Positions 20,070 to 32,377 of a DNA stretch of 52,049 nucleotides are shown here, piece by piece (position 1 is the first letter of the stretch; the number at the start of each line of letters is the position of its first letter). The notes under the pieces are model-generated. The model had not been told where the DNA came from. It ran no database searches and worked only from the letters and a program-made list of their open reading frames with translations. The stretch is from Tubiluchus corallicola (lineage: Eukaryota; Priapulida; Priapulimorpha; Priapulimorphida; Tubiluchidae), in NCBI GenBank assembly GCA_030141605.1, contig JAQGDQ010000089.1, forward strand, positions 560,001 to 612,049, given 5' to 3'. The position numbers were made by a program, and so were the translations under genes.

Positions 20070-20904
20070 ACAAACAAACAGACAAGCAACAACAACAATT
20101 CACAGGATAACGTCAACACAGTCAAGGTCACGGAGAAAAGGAGAGTACAAGGCTATAATGGTTAAGTCAGGAGAAAATGTAGAGTAGGTATTGATCATGA
20201 AAAGGCAGGGTGTGTCATACGAAAATTTTTAAATCGAATTTAAATGCTGATGACTGTTTGTTAAAATGTGAATACAGAATTTTTGGTTGTAGATATGGCT
20301 AATTAACAAAACCTCAAAGATCAAATTTATGAATACTACAAGTGATTATTCATGTGCAGCAGTACATAGACTGAGAAAAGACAACAATTTTCGTACAGTG
20401 TACTACAGTAGGATACAATCAGAATACATGCAAAAATACTACAGTTTATGCAGAAAACAGATTTCTATATCGTTATTACCAGGTTACTATAGCAATATAC
20501 AACATATAATTATATCGTTGTGCAACAAAGAGTGAAAGAAATTAGTAGAAATATCAGATGAAGACAGGGTTAATTTTATGAAGTCAATATTATTAATAAC
20601 CAAATGCTAAAATAGGAATGTATGTCTAAACAAGTATAGTATAAATGAATAATGCAGTAGTAGAGTATAGCTGTAATATGATGCACTAGAATATTTCGCG
20701 TAAAAGGTCAAGGAGATTATTGTTACTACATTAACATAGGGGTTAACTAAAGTCTAGCTGCAAGCTAGAAGTTCTTTCATAGCAATGACTTGTGAACGTT
20801 CAAGTACGTTTAACAAACTAATAGTGGTTTTACTGCAGAAGATAATCATATTGTATGCGTGATCTTTGTAAAACCACTCTTTACTAATGGTTCGAAAAAC
20901 TCAA

Positions 20905-21002
20905 AACTCAATCGAATTCGAATTCGATTCGAGTTCGAAATATGGAAATTCGGTTTGATTCAAATTCGAAAGGCACAAATTCGATTCTATTCGAATTCGC
21001 TT
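20905..21002. repeat. TTCGAA-rich block, right of the LINE
   Basis: Repeats of AATTCGAATTCGATTCGAG type across about 95 bp, followed by a GC-richer CTCCCCTCGAGTGTGAG. The same motif family as the block at 16.2 kb. Confidence 0.6.
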
Positions 21003-21800
21003 TTTGGTAGAGAATCACTCCTCCCCTCGAGTGTGAGAAGAGAACTCCCCGGCTGAACTAGTGAAGCATTCAAGGCTCTATAATTATTAATGCCATGTTG
21101 TCCGCAAAAAAAACTTTTGGTGGTAAGGATAAAAAAGCTGTTTTGTTCCTGTAATAGTGAGTTAAGAACCACGATTACTCCTTTATGAGATCCTTCATGG
21201 CGGCCACATTAAATTTTGTCATACTGCCCTGACTTTTTGTCTTGTTGAAGAAGTCGGCATGCACATCTGAACATAGCAGGACAAATTCTGCACGGGCTTC
21301 GTAACGGACCAAATCATTACAATGTAGTGAAAGTAAACGGGTACTCAGAATAAGTTTTCTGTTCTGCGTAATAATCTGGAATAATCTGCGTAAGGCAACC
21401 AACAAACGTTTTCCTTTAGTAAATAATTTTATTCTAATATCCTAAAATTGACGATGAAGGATGTTTTCAAAATGCTACTTAAAGGGGTAGAAAGGAGAAT
21501 TTTAAACTACATCCCAAAAACATCCCTTACAAAGTTATATTACATGTACAATGTACTTTGCATTGCGCTTATCTGTTTGAAAGACTATGTCATTGGAAAA
21601 GAAAAGTCTGAATAAATTAAAATAAATTAAAAACAGAAAACCCATCTCAGTGTGCACCACCGATTCACCAAAAACACATTGTTGATCTTACTGACAATAT
21701 AAAGTAACTTATGCTTAGTTAGCAATGGATATGATAAGATAAAATAAGATAAGATAAAATTGTCGTTATAAATTGTGTGTTTGTCATCATAAATCACGGC

Positions 21801-21980
<180 letters not shown>

Positions 21981-24245
21981 ATCTCTGTATCCATCCTACC
22001 CTACACACCTCATGGTATACATACCTGTACCCCTATCTAAAAATACATTTTTGATACAATTTCTCCTCTTTAATCGTGCCTTCCACCCCGACTTGCTGCA
22101 ACAATGAGTTTTTCCTCTGATTAGATTACGTCCTCACAGCTTATCGAACGACTCTCTAATAAAACGCTTTCGCTGCAGAGAAATTCGCTAAGTCAGCGTT
22201 TAGGAGCCAAACACATCGGCTTCTTCTGCATCAATTTTGCCATAAAATGTCTCGTCGTATAAGATTATCTAATTTTTCCTCACCGTGACTCCCGTGGGAC
22301 CTTTTTCAGATTAAGCTGTATATTACTGGAAAGCGCACGCATTTTATAACAGGGGTGACAGCGAGTGCGAAATGCATAAAAATGTCACGATGAAAGCAGT
22401 GTGCAATGGTTTAATGCTAATAAAATTTAATGCTGTAGAGCCTCGCTCTGTAATATTAAAATAAGGTTGGAATGTCCTATAAATCAGATACATTAGTTAT
22501 CTAATTATTTTAGCTATAATGTGTTGTTAATTATTATTTGGTTAAATATTATTAATAATATACATTATTATCTGATGTAATGTTGTAGTTATAAAATCGT
22601 CTCCAATGTGAAAAACCGTATAATATTTAGTGTAAACGCTTTAATTGGAAACATGTATTTTTACAGCTAGACTGCTAGATAATTGTAAGACTTATAATTT
22701 TAATTAATTTAAAATATATGAATCGTAATTATTACTTATTAATAATTATTTTGAGCTTTTAAAACCCCATGTGTTGGACTAAGATAGTTACATATCACTA
22801 CAGCCCAATTAACCAGGCATCAAACATACGCAATACAATACACTTTGAGACAAATATTTTTTGTGTACATATTTCTTTTTCTGTTATGTCTCTTGTGTCT
22901 CACTCCTATGTTCTGTGATTGTGCAAATGAAATTATGCTCCTGTGTTATTTTTCTTTTGTTTCTTATTTATTGTGCTTCTGTCTTTTCTATATGAGTGTA
23001 TCCTTATTAGTGTGATATCTTTATGAGTTAATAATATAAAAAACTCACCAAATAATTAGTTTTAGCAAATTTAAGTGATATTTTTTGTTTTTACTTTCTA
23101 TTGTTCCACCTATACATGCAGCGGTAGTTTGAAACATTGTTTTCCTCGCTTCTTTATTGTGGGATTTTCTCTTCAATAAGTAAAGTTTCATCATGTTCGG
23201 CCAAGCAGGGCAAGGGAGTTGTACAAGTTTTAGAATGAGGTGGGTACATCACTTGATCTTGTATCGAGCCTTAACTGTGATCAAAAGTAAAATCTATAAC
23301 AATTACAATAGTGTTACAACGTCCCATAACGTTTATTCACATAAACATCTTATTTTGTCCTATTTCAAGTGGCAATCTTTCATGTGCTGGTAGGAATTCA
23401 TGATATCAAAATGCACAATAGTTTCATTTTATAATTTTAATTGCCCAACAGTGTGCACACAAACTGGTAAGTATCTTACAGTCTTATAATAAGCTTAGTG
23501 CTAGCAGAACATACATTTATTGATAGTACGAAAATCTAGCGGAGAAACACAATAATTATACCTACGGTAAATTCAAGGTCATGATTTTTAAAGGGAACTT
23601 TTGTTGTTTCCCTTTTTTGGTGTATAGATTTGGTGTACACCCATAAATTTGGTGTATAGATAAAAAGAGCAGAATATTCACACTGTTCTTAGTGAACAGC
23701 GACCAAAGTTAAGTAGCACTGTGCCTTGTAAATGAATCTTGTTTAACTATTATTATGCCGAACGGAATAACCATGTATTTGAGAAAGTACGGTTTTATAT
23801 GTATATGAGGTGTTCTACAAAAAAGTTGTAACCAAGGCAAAACAATATTGTTTTGATCTAAAGTATTGTATACTGTACTATTCATGTACATAGATCGCAA
23901 AAAGCAAAACGGAAAACAATAAGATAGGTAGGCATTTTAACTGTTCGCCTAACTGTTTTGATTTTTCTCGTTTCACCCACATTACAAATCGAAAATTTAC
24001 TATTAACAGCATAAACAAGGTGGTCCAGTTACCGTCTTTTTGCGTAATTCGAACAATTAAACAGCAAATTTAAAACGAAAATTATTATACATTTTCAATT
24101 GGACACGTGCACCTAATATGGTTGCATGACCGTTCGCCGTACTACATCCCACATGACAAACATTATATTTCCAACGCTTATAAAATCAACTGTGATAACG
24201 TATTGGTAGGTGCATGTGATTTTGATTTTAAACATTTGAATAACT

Positions 24246-24251
24246 TTTATT
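24246..24251 (-). promoter_or_regulatory. Candidate polyadenylation signal of the bHLH gene
   Basis: AATAAA on the minus strand about 75 nt past the stop. A second AATAAA overlaps the stop codon itself and is too early to be the sole signal. Confidence 0.35.
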
Positions 24252-24324
24252 GCTTTCAAATAACCACAAAAAGACTGAAATGCAGCCACTATTATATTTA
24301 CGCATAGATATTGTAAGAAGCCCT

Positions 24325-25008
24325 TTATTTTTCATTAGTGTCCACGTTCTTTGGAGAAGGTGCTTTAGCTGGATATATGATTGGTCCCCCATCTTGGACG
24401 GGATTGAGACTACCAGCACTAGGTGGAGCTGGCAACTGCGGGTATGAAAAACCACTGGCTGCGGTTTCTGGCGGGAAAACCGCAGGAAGTGACGTTTGCT
24501 GCGACGTCAAACTGACGACCATTCGTTTCAATTCGTCAATGGCGTTTGCCTGCATGATGATGTAATTCTTGGCCAGCAAGAGCGTGGCAATCTTCGAAAG
24601 TTTTCTGACGGAGGGACTGTGGGCGTATGGAATGACGGAGCGTAGTTCATCTAGGGCATCGTTCAAATCGTGCATGCGGCGGCGTTCTCGTGCGTTTATA
24701 CCAAGCCGTACGTGTTTTTGCTTGCAATGTTGTTTCTTCATCGTTGTATCTTCGTGCCGCTCTTGTCCAACAGGGCCTTTTTCATCATTCTCTGATGAGC
24801 TATTACCTTCACCTCCGATCATGTGCTTTTGGACATTCTCGCGCGACAGCTCTGGTCGCATTGTCACCTCAGCCGGGTACGTGGCATCGAGTGGTACCCC
24901 AGATTCGTATCTTTGGAGGTACTCTCGAAGGTGGTGACGAGGTTCGGCATATCTGTCAAAGTATGCAGATACCCCCGCTCTGTTCAGATAGGCGTCCATT
25001 TGATTCAT
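24325..25008 (-). CDS. bHLH transcription factor, bHLHe22/e23 (Beta3) family
   Basis: Nuclear E-box-binding factor, in other animals mostly a repressor used in neural and sensory cell specification. Single open frame of 227 aa from ATG 25008, chosen because the codons upstream in frame lack ATG and reach TAA within eight codons. Basic region [20 protein letters not shown] at about 101-120, then helix 1 and a loop with [15 protein letters not shown] (125-139), helix 2 [14 protein letters not shown] (141-154) and an Olig/Beta3-type extension to about 165. [16 protein letters not shown] and [16 protein letters not shown] are diagnostic of the Beta3/Olig group; wording is closest to BHLHE22/23. 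The N-terminus (1-95) and the proline-rich C-terminus (178-220) are not recognisable. No introns, as in vertebrate BHLHE22; a short upstream exon cannot be excluded, since AG acceptor-like sites lie just before the ATG. It is more GC-rich than its surroundings. An Olig paralogue is the main alternative. Confidence 0.93.
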   Translation of the reverse strand: MNQMDAYLNRAGVSAYFDRYAEPRHHLREYLQRYESGVPLDATYPAEVTMRPELSRENVQKHMIGGEGNSSSENDEKGPVGQERHEDTTMKKQHCKQKHVRLGINARERRRMHDLNDALDELRSVIPYAHSPSVRKLSKIATLLLAKNYIIMQANAIDELKRMVVSLTSQQTSLPAVFPPETAASGFSYPQLPAPPSAGSLNPVQDGGPIIYPAKAPSPKNVDTNEK

Positions 25009-25700
25009 TTCTATCACTGGAAATCTACACAGTTATTTGGTTAAGTCACAGTTCTTTTCAAGCCACACGCTGAGAGATTCCTAGAACAAATGTTTATTGT
25101 TTTCTGTAAATTTCACGACTTTCATTATCAACACTCTCAGTCATGCAAGGAGCAATCAAAAACTGCCATTGCCAACCGAAACGACACCTATTTCCAGTAA
25201 CTGAGTGGCAGTTCCACAATGTAGAATTTCTGTCATTTACCAAAAAATAAGCTTGTTTACAAGTTTCTTAAACAGATTAACTTGTTTCCGTTGCCCCGAA
25301 GAAGCTCTCCAAAATTAATGAAACTTTCTTATCGCTGATCACGCAGTCTGTTTATTGTTATTTGATACACTAATATCATCAATATTCACTTTTCTTGGCG
25401 TCTTGGAGTACTTGCCGTTTTTTACACTTTACTTCAGTGTTTTCTAACCATGACGCTTCTCTGTGTAGCGACAGTTCTTCTGACACTCTCAGCCTAATTG
25501 AAGTTGAATCGAAGACGCTTGCAGCTCAGCTCTTACCAGAACAATACAAGGCGTTGAGTCGTGTAGAAACGAATATTACACAATCGATGCTTGGAGCTGT
25601 CCAACCAATCATAATGCACCGGGCGAGTCTGCACCGGGATGGCGGCCGGGAATACGAAGTTCAGGGTGTGAAATAGTAAATAGGGTGGAAAAGGCTGTAT
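25009..25700 (-). promoter_or_regulatory. Probable promoter and leader region of the bHLH gene
   Basis: Sequence upstream of the bHLH start is less AT-rich than the flanks, and a 280-nt plus-strand frame (25395-25676) stays open here only because of that composition. A CCAAT motif lies at about 25597-25602 next to a CpG-bearing stretch. No TATA box is evident. Position is the main argument. Confidence 0.35.
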
Positions 25701-27320
25701 TTGTATTAAAAATGTTACCTTGTTACAAATTCAAATAACAGTGTACTTTTTCAAGAGGTAGACGTAGTTTGCATCTGAAATGTAAAAGTTTATTAACATA
25801 ACGGTTGGAAAAATGAATAAATAGTACTTAAAATAGCTATATTTGTCATCATAATCCACATTTAAACAACGTGTATGTAACATGTTTTTTATGTATCCAA
25901 GGAAAAAATAAATTTAGTGTTCTAAAATTTTTATTCACGTATAGTACAAGATTTATAAATTGACGTGTACAGTGAAAAAAACACAATACACAATATATAT
26001 AGTCGTTTAAATATACTTAACAAAATACAATTAGCAAAATACTGAAATGCGCTCAAAAATTTTGGATTAACAGTAAACGATGTTTTATGTAATCAATGAA
26101 TAATTTTCAATGGCAGTTCTTATAAATACATTTTTCAAATTTTTGTCAATAAAAGTGTGAGAAATTACACAGAGTGGCATATTTTAACAGTCATTCCAAT
26201 GGACTTGTAATGCAAAAGCCCATGCTTGAAATCTAGGCTTAATAATAACTTTTTCACATTTCCTTTCTTTTTTGCGAAAGTTTAGGATAAAAAAATCATA
26301 ATTAGGGATCCATTCGATCATGCATTAATTCTTGCGCTATTAAATTTATACTAAAGTGCAGTAATAAAAGGGCATCAAATTACTAAGAAGCGAAGAAGTG
26401 AATCTAAAGTGTCGACCTTCTGCTGAATCGAATTATTCCGAACCATTCGTCACGTCGCATTACCGGATCCTGGCTCAAATCAGCTTTGCCTGTCACAACT
26501 GTTAAAATCACGCCTTTGTGTTAAGCTTATTATTTTGGCCCTATTATGACAATAGGACCTGGTTGCTTAGTTAACGGTGTGCCTTATGGCGCGGAATAAG
26601 CGAGCTGCTCCTCGCCACAAAAGAAAGGGAAACCGCAAAAGGGAGAGAAGAGGCAATTGTCGTCTCGTGCTACTACAAAGTGCTGCCCCTCTATAGATGG
26701 GTAAATAAATAAACTCATAAACAGATCTACTATTTACTTAGGAGAAAAATATTTGCATATATTGTACTTTAATGGTATTACCATCTTAATCGCTCTCTTT
26801 GGCTCTGTAAGTACAGATACCATTAACAAGGGTTAAATGAACGCTTGCTTTAATAACACATATAATGCTTTAATATAAATATTACAATTAAAATAAGAAA
26901 AAAAGAGCAAAAAAGAGAACTATTCATTCATGTAGAAAAAATGTTTTCTATTGTGAGTTGCAATTCGTAAAGTAATAATGATGATGTGTTGCAGATATGC
27001 TGCACTGAAAGACGCTGTAGAACAAAAACATTTTTGAAATTACAAATACTGCAAAGAATCATGCAAATGATGCCAGAATTTTTCCAAACGTTCCAAATAT
27101 TATGAACATTTATTAGCAGACAGAGGAGTTTGTTACTAGTTTAATACAATTATTGTTCATGACAATGTTTTTGCCAGTAACTTGATTTTTAAATTTTTCT
27201 GTGTCAGCTGACAGAAACTAGAATGGAAGCACTAATGTGCTTGAATCAGGTACATCACTTTTGTTGTAAAGTTAATGGTTTCTATAATTGGATGCGTGAT
27301 AAAAATGGCGCTATTAAAAA
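25700..27320. other. AT-rich intergenic DNA upstream of the bHLH gene
   Basis: No gene recognised apart from the doubtful micro-ORF at 26586. A moderately GC-richer patch spans about 26390-26700. Confidence 0.5.
26586..26696 (+). CDS. Possible very basic micro-ORF
   Basis: 36 codons from ATG 26586, MARNKRAAPRHKRKGNRKRE start, with 13 Lys/Arg. It lies in a short GC-richer patch. No homologue is recognised, and a chance frame in an A/G-rich purine patch is the simpler reading. Confidence 0.12.
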   Translation: MARNKRAAPRHKRKGNRKRERRGNCRLVLLQSAAPL

Positions 27321-27599
27321 ACTTGGGAAAAAGATGGCACGGTAAAATGGCACAGGAAAAAATGGCACAAATGAAAAATAAGATAAACATGGCACATCTA
27401 CTGCTTTGATGCAGAAAAATTCAATAATAAGAAAATGATTAAAATAACTATCATGCAGCGTATAATACACACTTAATGCACTTATTGCAAGTATAAATCA
27501 GAATTTAAGCAAGAAAACTATTTACATTTTATTAAAAACAAATGTGAAAAAATCATGTTCAAGTGCGCGTAATTTACATATAGAAAAATGACGACACCA

Positions 27600-28085
27600 T
27601 CAACCTAAAGTCCGGGTGAATATGACACTCTGTCAACACTGTGACAGCCAATAAGTAGAAGACGAAATTCATTTTTTGTTTTATTGCTTCTTCTGCAACC
27701 GGTTAAGACAATCCTTTCATTCTGATATAGCAAGCATGAATAGCAATTTCATTAACTTGAACGATAACGAAAAGCTGAAACTCGCAATGGGGGGGGGGGG
27801 GGGGGTTACCGGCTGCGACATAACCAGATTAGTCGCCCATTACATTTTCAAGTGCTTTAAAAAAGGAGTAAATAGTAGGAACATGTAAATATTAATAATA
27901 TTATTTATTATTTTTTCATGATACGCTAACTGTATGTATACTAAAATTACATAGATTTGTTATTTGTTATGTGTTTTTTGGCTGTATAACTATAATGTCA
28001 TAGCTTTGTTTTGTACTTTTGTATTTTGTTATTTTGTTGTATGTATGTTATTGTAATGTAATGTATATGCCAATAATAACTTCTG
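27600..28085 (+). mobile_element. 5'-truncated LINE 3' end
   Basis: Plus strand reads VEDEIHFLFYCFFCNRLRQ, then NLNDNEKLKLAM and HYIFKCFKK, matching the C-terminal Cys/His block and tail of CR1/L2-like LINE proteins, followed by an A/T-rich 3' UTR with TTGTA repeats that ends near GCCAATAATAACTT. A stop lies just before VEDE, and a 17-G tract (27789-27805) interrupts the frame. It lies between the inverted arms of another element. Confidence 0.65.
27789..27805. repeat. G17 homopolymer
   Basis: Seventeen G residues inside the LINE fragment; length is liable to sequencing error. Confidence 0.9.
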
Positions 28086-28809
28086 AATTCCATACAGTAC
28101 ACACGGCTTAATAGGCTCACTTTCGGATAAAGTGTTTCATAGTCGGTTAAACGTTCTGTGCAAGGAAAAGATTAAAAAGGAAACCGCTGTTCAAGCGATT
28201 AAGCATTTGCTGCAGGACCAGTAGTTGCGGCAGTGGCTAAGAGATTCAAAGCAAAATCGCTACGTTAGCATATTACTGATTGCTAGAAAAATACACTGTT
28301 TGCTAATTAACTAATTCCAGTGTTCGGCGTAATGAATTTATCTAGAGTGGTCTTCAAAGTACACAAATAGTCGATAATTTATTTGAGCAATACAATTCAG
28401 TATATTGGTATTTATACAATGACAATACAAGCGATACATCAAAGAAAATATTGGCTATATACATGTTAGTATTTGTAGTTACAGTAGGACTCGGTTACTT
28501 ATTCTTTAGCCATTTTCATCAGGCTTTATTGTTTTTTAATGAGCGTGAAGCTTTCACTACATTTTAAGTCTTTTGCATTAAATTTTACATGTGATGTTGA
28601 GATAGTTCTATTCTTTGTAACGAAACACGTCTACCCTGAATATATCGTGTTGCATTACAGTATAATAATTATTAATAAAGAAAAAATATTAAAATTTGCT
28701 TGCTTCTGTTTCTAATATCTTACTAATTTACTTTAAATAAGCCATTCTTTCATACTTTTCCATTTGTGCCATTTTTTCCTGTGGCATTTTTACCATGCAA
28801 TTTTTACTT

Positions 28810-29934
28810 ATATTCGTCAGTTTGTCAGTCATAGCATTTCGTAAAAAATACGCATTCCTAAGGCAGATTCAGTGATGCAATAGACTGAAACTAACCACAA
28901 CAATCACATAACAATGTACAGGGCATATCCATACGGGTAAATTGAGGGCCGTATTAGGAAAGTGAAAAATCTGGCTTCGTTTTGTTGTCTGCGTAACGGT
29001 CCGTAGTATCTTCATGCAAAATACTTATCCTAAGAGGAAAATATAGCTTATAACAACTTTCAAGAATAAATTTGACAACTGTACATGCCCATGCTTTAGG
29101 AACCATATGCACTTTGAACTGGATCTCAAAATAGTCTTACTTCTTATCCAGATAGTAGGCCTGTTCCTAGACTTTGGTTTGAGGATGAATAAGATGAATA
29201 TTAATTCGTGCAATTAAGTCAAAAGTGCAATGGAAGCATGATGACTTTCTTTAAAAAAGCTTGAAATTTGTGTGGTTTGAATGATATTTCTTCATTTCAA
29301 CACACCGGGCAATTTTCTTGCTCATTTCCCTAGAAATACTCTCGTCTGAACTTAGCTTGTGCGCATGCGTACAGCGCCATGCTGGCTGTCCCCAGATGTG
29401 ATATTCAAATGACGTGAATAAACCTAACGAAATGATTAGAGAGCAAACCGAATTCCGGGTATTGTTCGACAATCTAATCCGGATCATTGCGTCAATCTAA
29501 GACGAGAGAGAAGCTGAGACAGCAAGATAAATTCTGTCAACTCACTGATTAAAACAGGGATGGATGCACACTGTAGGCGCTGGTTTCACGTATATGCAAA
29601 GCATGCTGGACATAGCACAACATTCTTAATTGAATTAAATTAGTTTTTATTTTTCCGTGTTTTTAAATAAACCTCACATAATTCTGCAATTTATTTGCCA
29701 TTATGAGGCTAAAATTTTCTTTTCCTTCCTAATCATTTTAATGTTTTCTAATTTAGATAATACAGAATTTATAGTTATAATTATTTAGCATTATTTTTAA
29801 CACATAATGAAAGCGGTCTGTAAAGTTAGTGTAGCTTACAACAAGTTTTATTATAACGATGACAACAACGATAATGATGATGATGATGACGACGACGATG
29901 ATGATGATCATGGCGATAGTGATGATGATGACGG

Positions 29935-29980
<46 letters not shown>

Positions 29981-31440
29981 AATGATGAGTGATGATGAGT
30001 GATGATGATGATGATGATTATGATTATGGCGATAATACTCAAAATAATTTATAAATTTTAAAAAATCAGTTTTAGTATTAATAACATTCACACTGTTTAG
30101 TGTAAAACCGAATAATCCAGAGATGTTTAGTCCAAGGATTTGCGTATCAAAGTTGCAGGTTTTAATCACGTGAAATATAAGGCAGCCATAATATGCGCCA
30201 TCTGGTGTTAACAAACCGCTCACAAATTTCTTCAACATTGAACAGAAGGCGCTAGAAAAGAGGAACTATTTGAGCAGAGAAATTACAAATACGAGAAAGA
30301 ACAATAACAGCTTTGTTACTGGCGTGGGGAGGAGGAGAGGGAAGCTGCGTTTATTAAAGACCAATAGAAGCTCAAGCAGAAAAGGGCAGGTTGAATTAAG
30401 ATAATTATATAAAACCAGAAGCGGCCTGGCTGCATTGTACAGTGCAACCGAACGCCTTTTCTCTATTTTTAGAATTTCACAAGGTGCCACCATGAAAAAT
30501 TAATATAAAAACACAATGTTCGTTCTTCAAAATTTTGTTTTTTCATGACATTGATTTTTTGAAAAAAGAATCGACAAATCGGCATATAATTTTATTTCCA
30601 GAAAGGTTATAATGTTATGACTGTTTTTTTATTCAAATGTGCTGAGTAGGCTTGCTTAAATGGGTAAAATGGACTTCTAATTCTATACTGATTAGGTCTT
30701 GCTGAAAATTGTTACTGAAAATTTTCAACAAGCACAAAAAATATTTTTCAAAACAACTACATTAAACTTTCATTGCGCCCTTTGTTTTCGTTAGGAATTG
30801 AAAGGATACTAGATTAGTTTTCGGATTATCGTTATAATGTTATGAAGAATGTCATAATAATTAATGTTTTATTTAAATCAATAGTTTTTCGCTTAAACTG
30901 GATGAAACTCTCTTTATTCCAGACTACAATGTCTTAAAAACACAGAAAAAATCGTACTGTAGACCGCAATGCTTCAAACGCACAGTAAAATGCGTACGCA
31001 CGCATGCGTAATTGCGTACAGAAGACACTAAGCGACTTTTTGGCACATTCTGGTAGCACAGATCATTTTAGTTTAGTCACCACATGACATCACAGTGGTC
31101 TCTGTTACTGAAAATTCTGCACCGCGTTTCAGTCGGTGATTAAATTTGCCTGCTATAGAATCATTAGAGACTGCATGCGCTCATTCATTTAATAATGCTC
31201 ATTATTGTACACGTTGCTAATTATCTTCAATTCATAGATATAAAGCATTTTAGAAGTGAATAATAATAATTATGAAGATAGACAAGGAAAGTTGATTGTT
31301 GAATGCAAAACTGGTTATTTGGTTCTTATTGTTATTGGTCTTATAATAATAGTTGAATGTCAACCTATAAGAGTCGTTCAAGCTGTGACAGTTTGAACTC
31401 TTGGAAGCATATTATCGAAACTTGGAATTTGAATAAGGCA
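28810..31440. other. Intergenic DNA without a recognisable gene
   Basis: Besides the GAT repeat, I see only AT-rich sequence and weak frames. The stretch 30930-31020 contains two similar segments, CACAGAAAAAATCGTACTGT and CACAGTAAAATGCGTACG, a short local duplication. Confidence 0.45.
29856..30025. repeat. GAT/ATG trinucleotide microsatellite
   Basis: Imperfect GAT repeats with GAC and CATGGCGAT interruptions. Poly-Asp and poly-Ile/His frames over it are artefacts. Confidence 0.95.
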
Positions 31441-31444
31441 CATC

Positions 31445-31805
31445 CATGACTGACCAACCCTGGCCAGCTTGCACATTCGTTGCTGACACATCACTGGTTG
31501 GCACATCTGTGTTGGATACATCCTGGCTGACACAGCACCGGCTGACACATCTCTGGTTGGCAGATGTTTGGTTGACACATCCCTGGTTGGCACATCTCTC
31601 GTTGGCACATCTCTGGCTGACACATACCTGGTTGGCAAATCCCTGGCTTACACATTTGTGGCTGACGCATTCCTGGCTGACATATTCCTGACTGGCATAA
31701 CCCCTGTTATTTGAGTCATCCCTGGCTGACGCATCACTGTCTAATACATCCCTGGCTGACACATCACTGTCTGGTACATCCGTGTCTGATACATCCCTGG
31801 GTAAT
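31445..31805. repeat. 15-bp minisatellite
   Basis: Degenerate tandem units of the form CACATCCCTGGTTGG / CACATCTCTGGCTGA, over 20 copies. Because 15 is a multiple of three, several frames on both strands stay open with 5-residue repeats (for example RCANQ). I see no start, splice or domain evidence that it is coding. Confidence 0.92.
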
Positions 31806-32353
31806 TCATCGCAGATTATTTTTCTTCGACTATGTCGTCCAGCAAAAACTGCGTGTCAAGATTATAGAACCTTTATCGCCCAATTCTTGTTGTTCAAAAA
31901 AAGAGAAAACTTAGGCAGCCTTCTAACCAGCATCCACCATACCATCCAGCTTCGATAAACTTTCTCGATTTCCGCACTTCCTTGTGTCGCAGATGACCAT
32001 ATTTTTTCAAGGAAACACTACTAACGCTGGTACGTTAGTTAGAAAGCAAGAAAGCTGTCAATGCCTTTGCGTGTTTTTAAGCATTTTATTGGTTTTTGTT
32101 TGTATTTTAATAGTAATTTGTTGTCTGACCCTGTTCTCTTCCAACGTTGATAACCATTATGGTAAATCTTAACAATTGTTTGCGCCATAACAGAATGTTC
32201 ACTGCTAGAAATGGCTTTTTCGTGTATTATCCTGATTTTTTAAACACATGATTAGAATATGAAAGAGTTCTCCTGAGACTTGCCATCTTAACATAAGAAA
32301 ACGTTATATGCCCTTATAGTCTCAAAATAATAATTTTTATTTCTTACAGAGGT

Positions 32354-32377
32354 TTTCGACCTTGCAGGCCTCATCAG
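32354..32377 (-). other. Hammerhead-like CTGATGA-stem-GAAA module
   Basis: Minus strand reads CTGATGAGGCCTGCAAGGTC then GAAA: the two conserved hammerhead core strands around a 4-bp stem II (GGCC/GGTC) with a 5-nt loop. The other two helices and the cleavage strand are not evident, so it is at best half a ribozyme or a retroelement 3'-end hairpin. AATAAA follows about 15 nt later. Confidence 0.35.

Larger units (their letters stand above)
16370..20190 (-). mobile_element. Decayed CR1/L2-like LINE retrotransposon
   Basis: Minus-strand remnants occur in the expected order: PHD-type zinc finger, APE endonuclease, linker with KPWIS, reverse transcriptase, and the C-terminal part with a LINE-like end (FIKFTAPNNWNK, then YSFKKYLKRTILDSYL). 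The reading frame is broken into at least seven pieces by stops and shifts, so it is an inactive old copy. The 3' end is near 16.37-16.40 kb, where the minus strand reads AATAAATTGATTTGATTTG, the low-complexity tail style of CR1/L2 elements. The 5' limit is uncertain; 20,190 is where recognisable coding ends plus a leader. A PHD finger upstream of APE-RT is known for CR1-group LINEs. Confidence 0.88.
27329..28805. mobile_element. Inverted-repeat DNA element with TGGCAC-rich termini
   Basis: Left end about 27329-27393 reads GATGGCACGGTAAAATGGCA, CAGGAAAAAATGGCACAAAT. The right end, about 28741-28805, is its reverse complement with few changes. Arms are about 65 bp, the element about 1.48 kb. 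TGGCAC recurs four times within the left arm, as if bound by a protein. The interior has no transposase I can recognise; it holds a LINE 3' fragment. Target duplications are not clear. Superfamily unknown. Confidence 0.7.

Noticed and set aside
24569-25073. Plus-strand frames of 73-127 codons across the bHLH gene
   Set aside because: Antisense shadows of a GC-richer coding exon; the minus-strand frame carries the conserved bHLH.
29753-30238. 161-codon minus-strand frame rich in Ile and His, and the Asp-rich plus-strand frame
   Set aside because: Both are translations of a GAT microsatellite.
31445-31805. CRISPR-like array
   Set aside because: Units are contiguous 15-mers with no spacers; it is a minisatellite in eukaryotic DNA.
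31984-32172. Small membrane protein with a hydrophobic Leu/Val/Ile segment
   Set aside because: 62 codons, T-rich sequence naturally encodes hydrophobic residues, and no other coding evidence.
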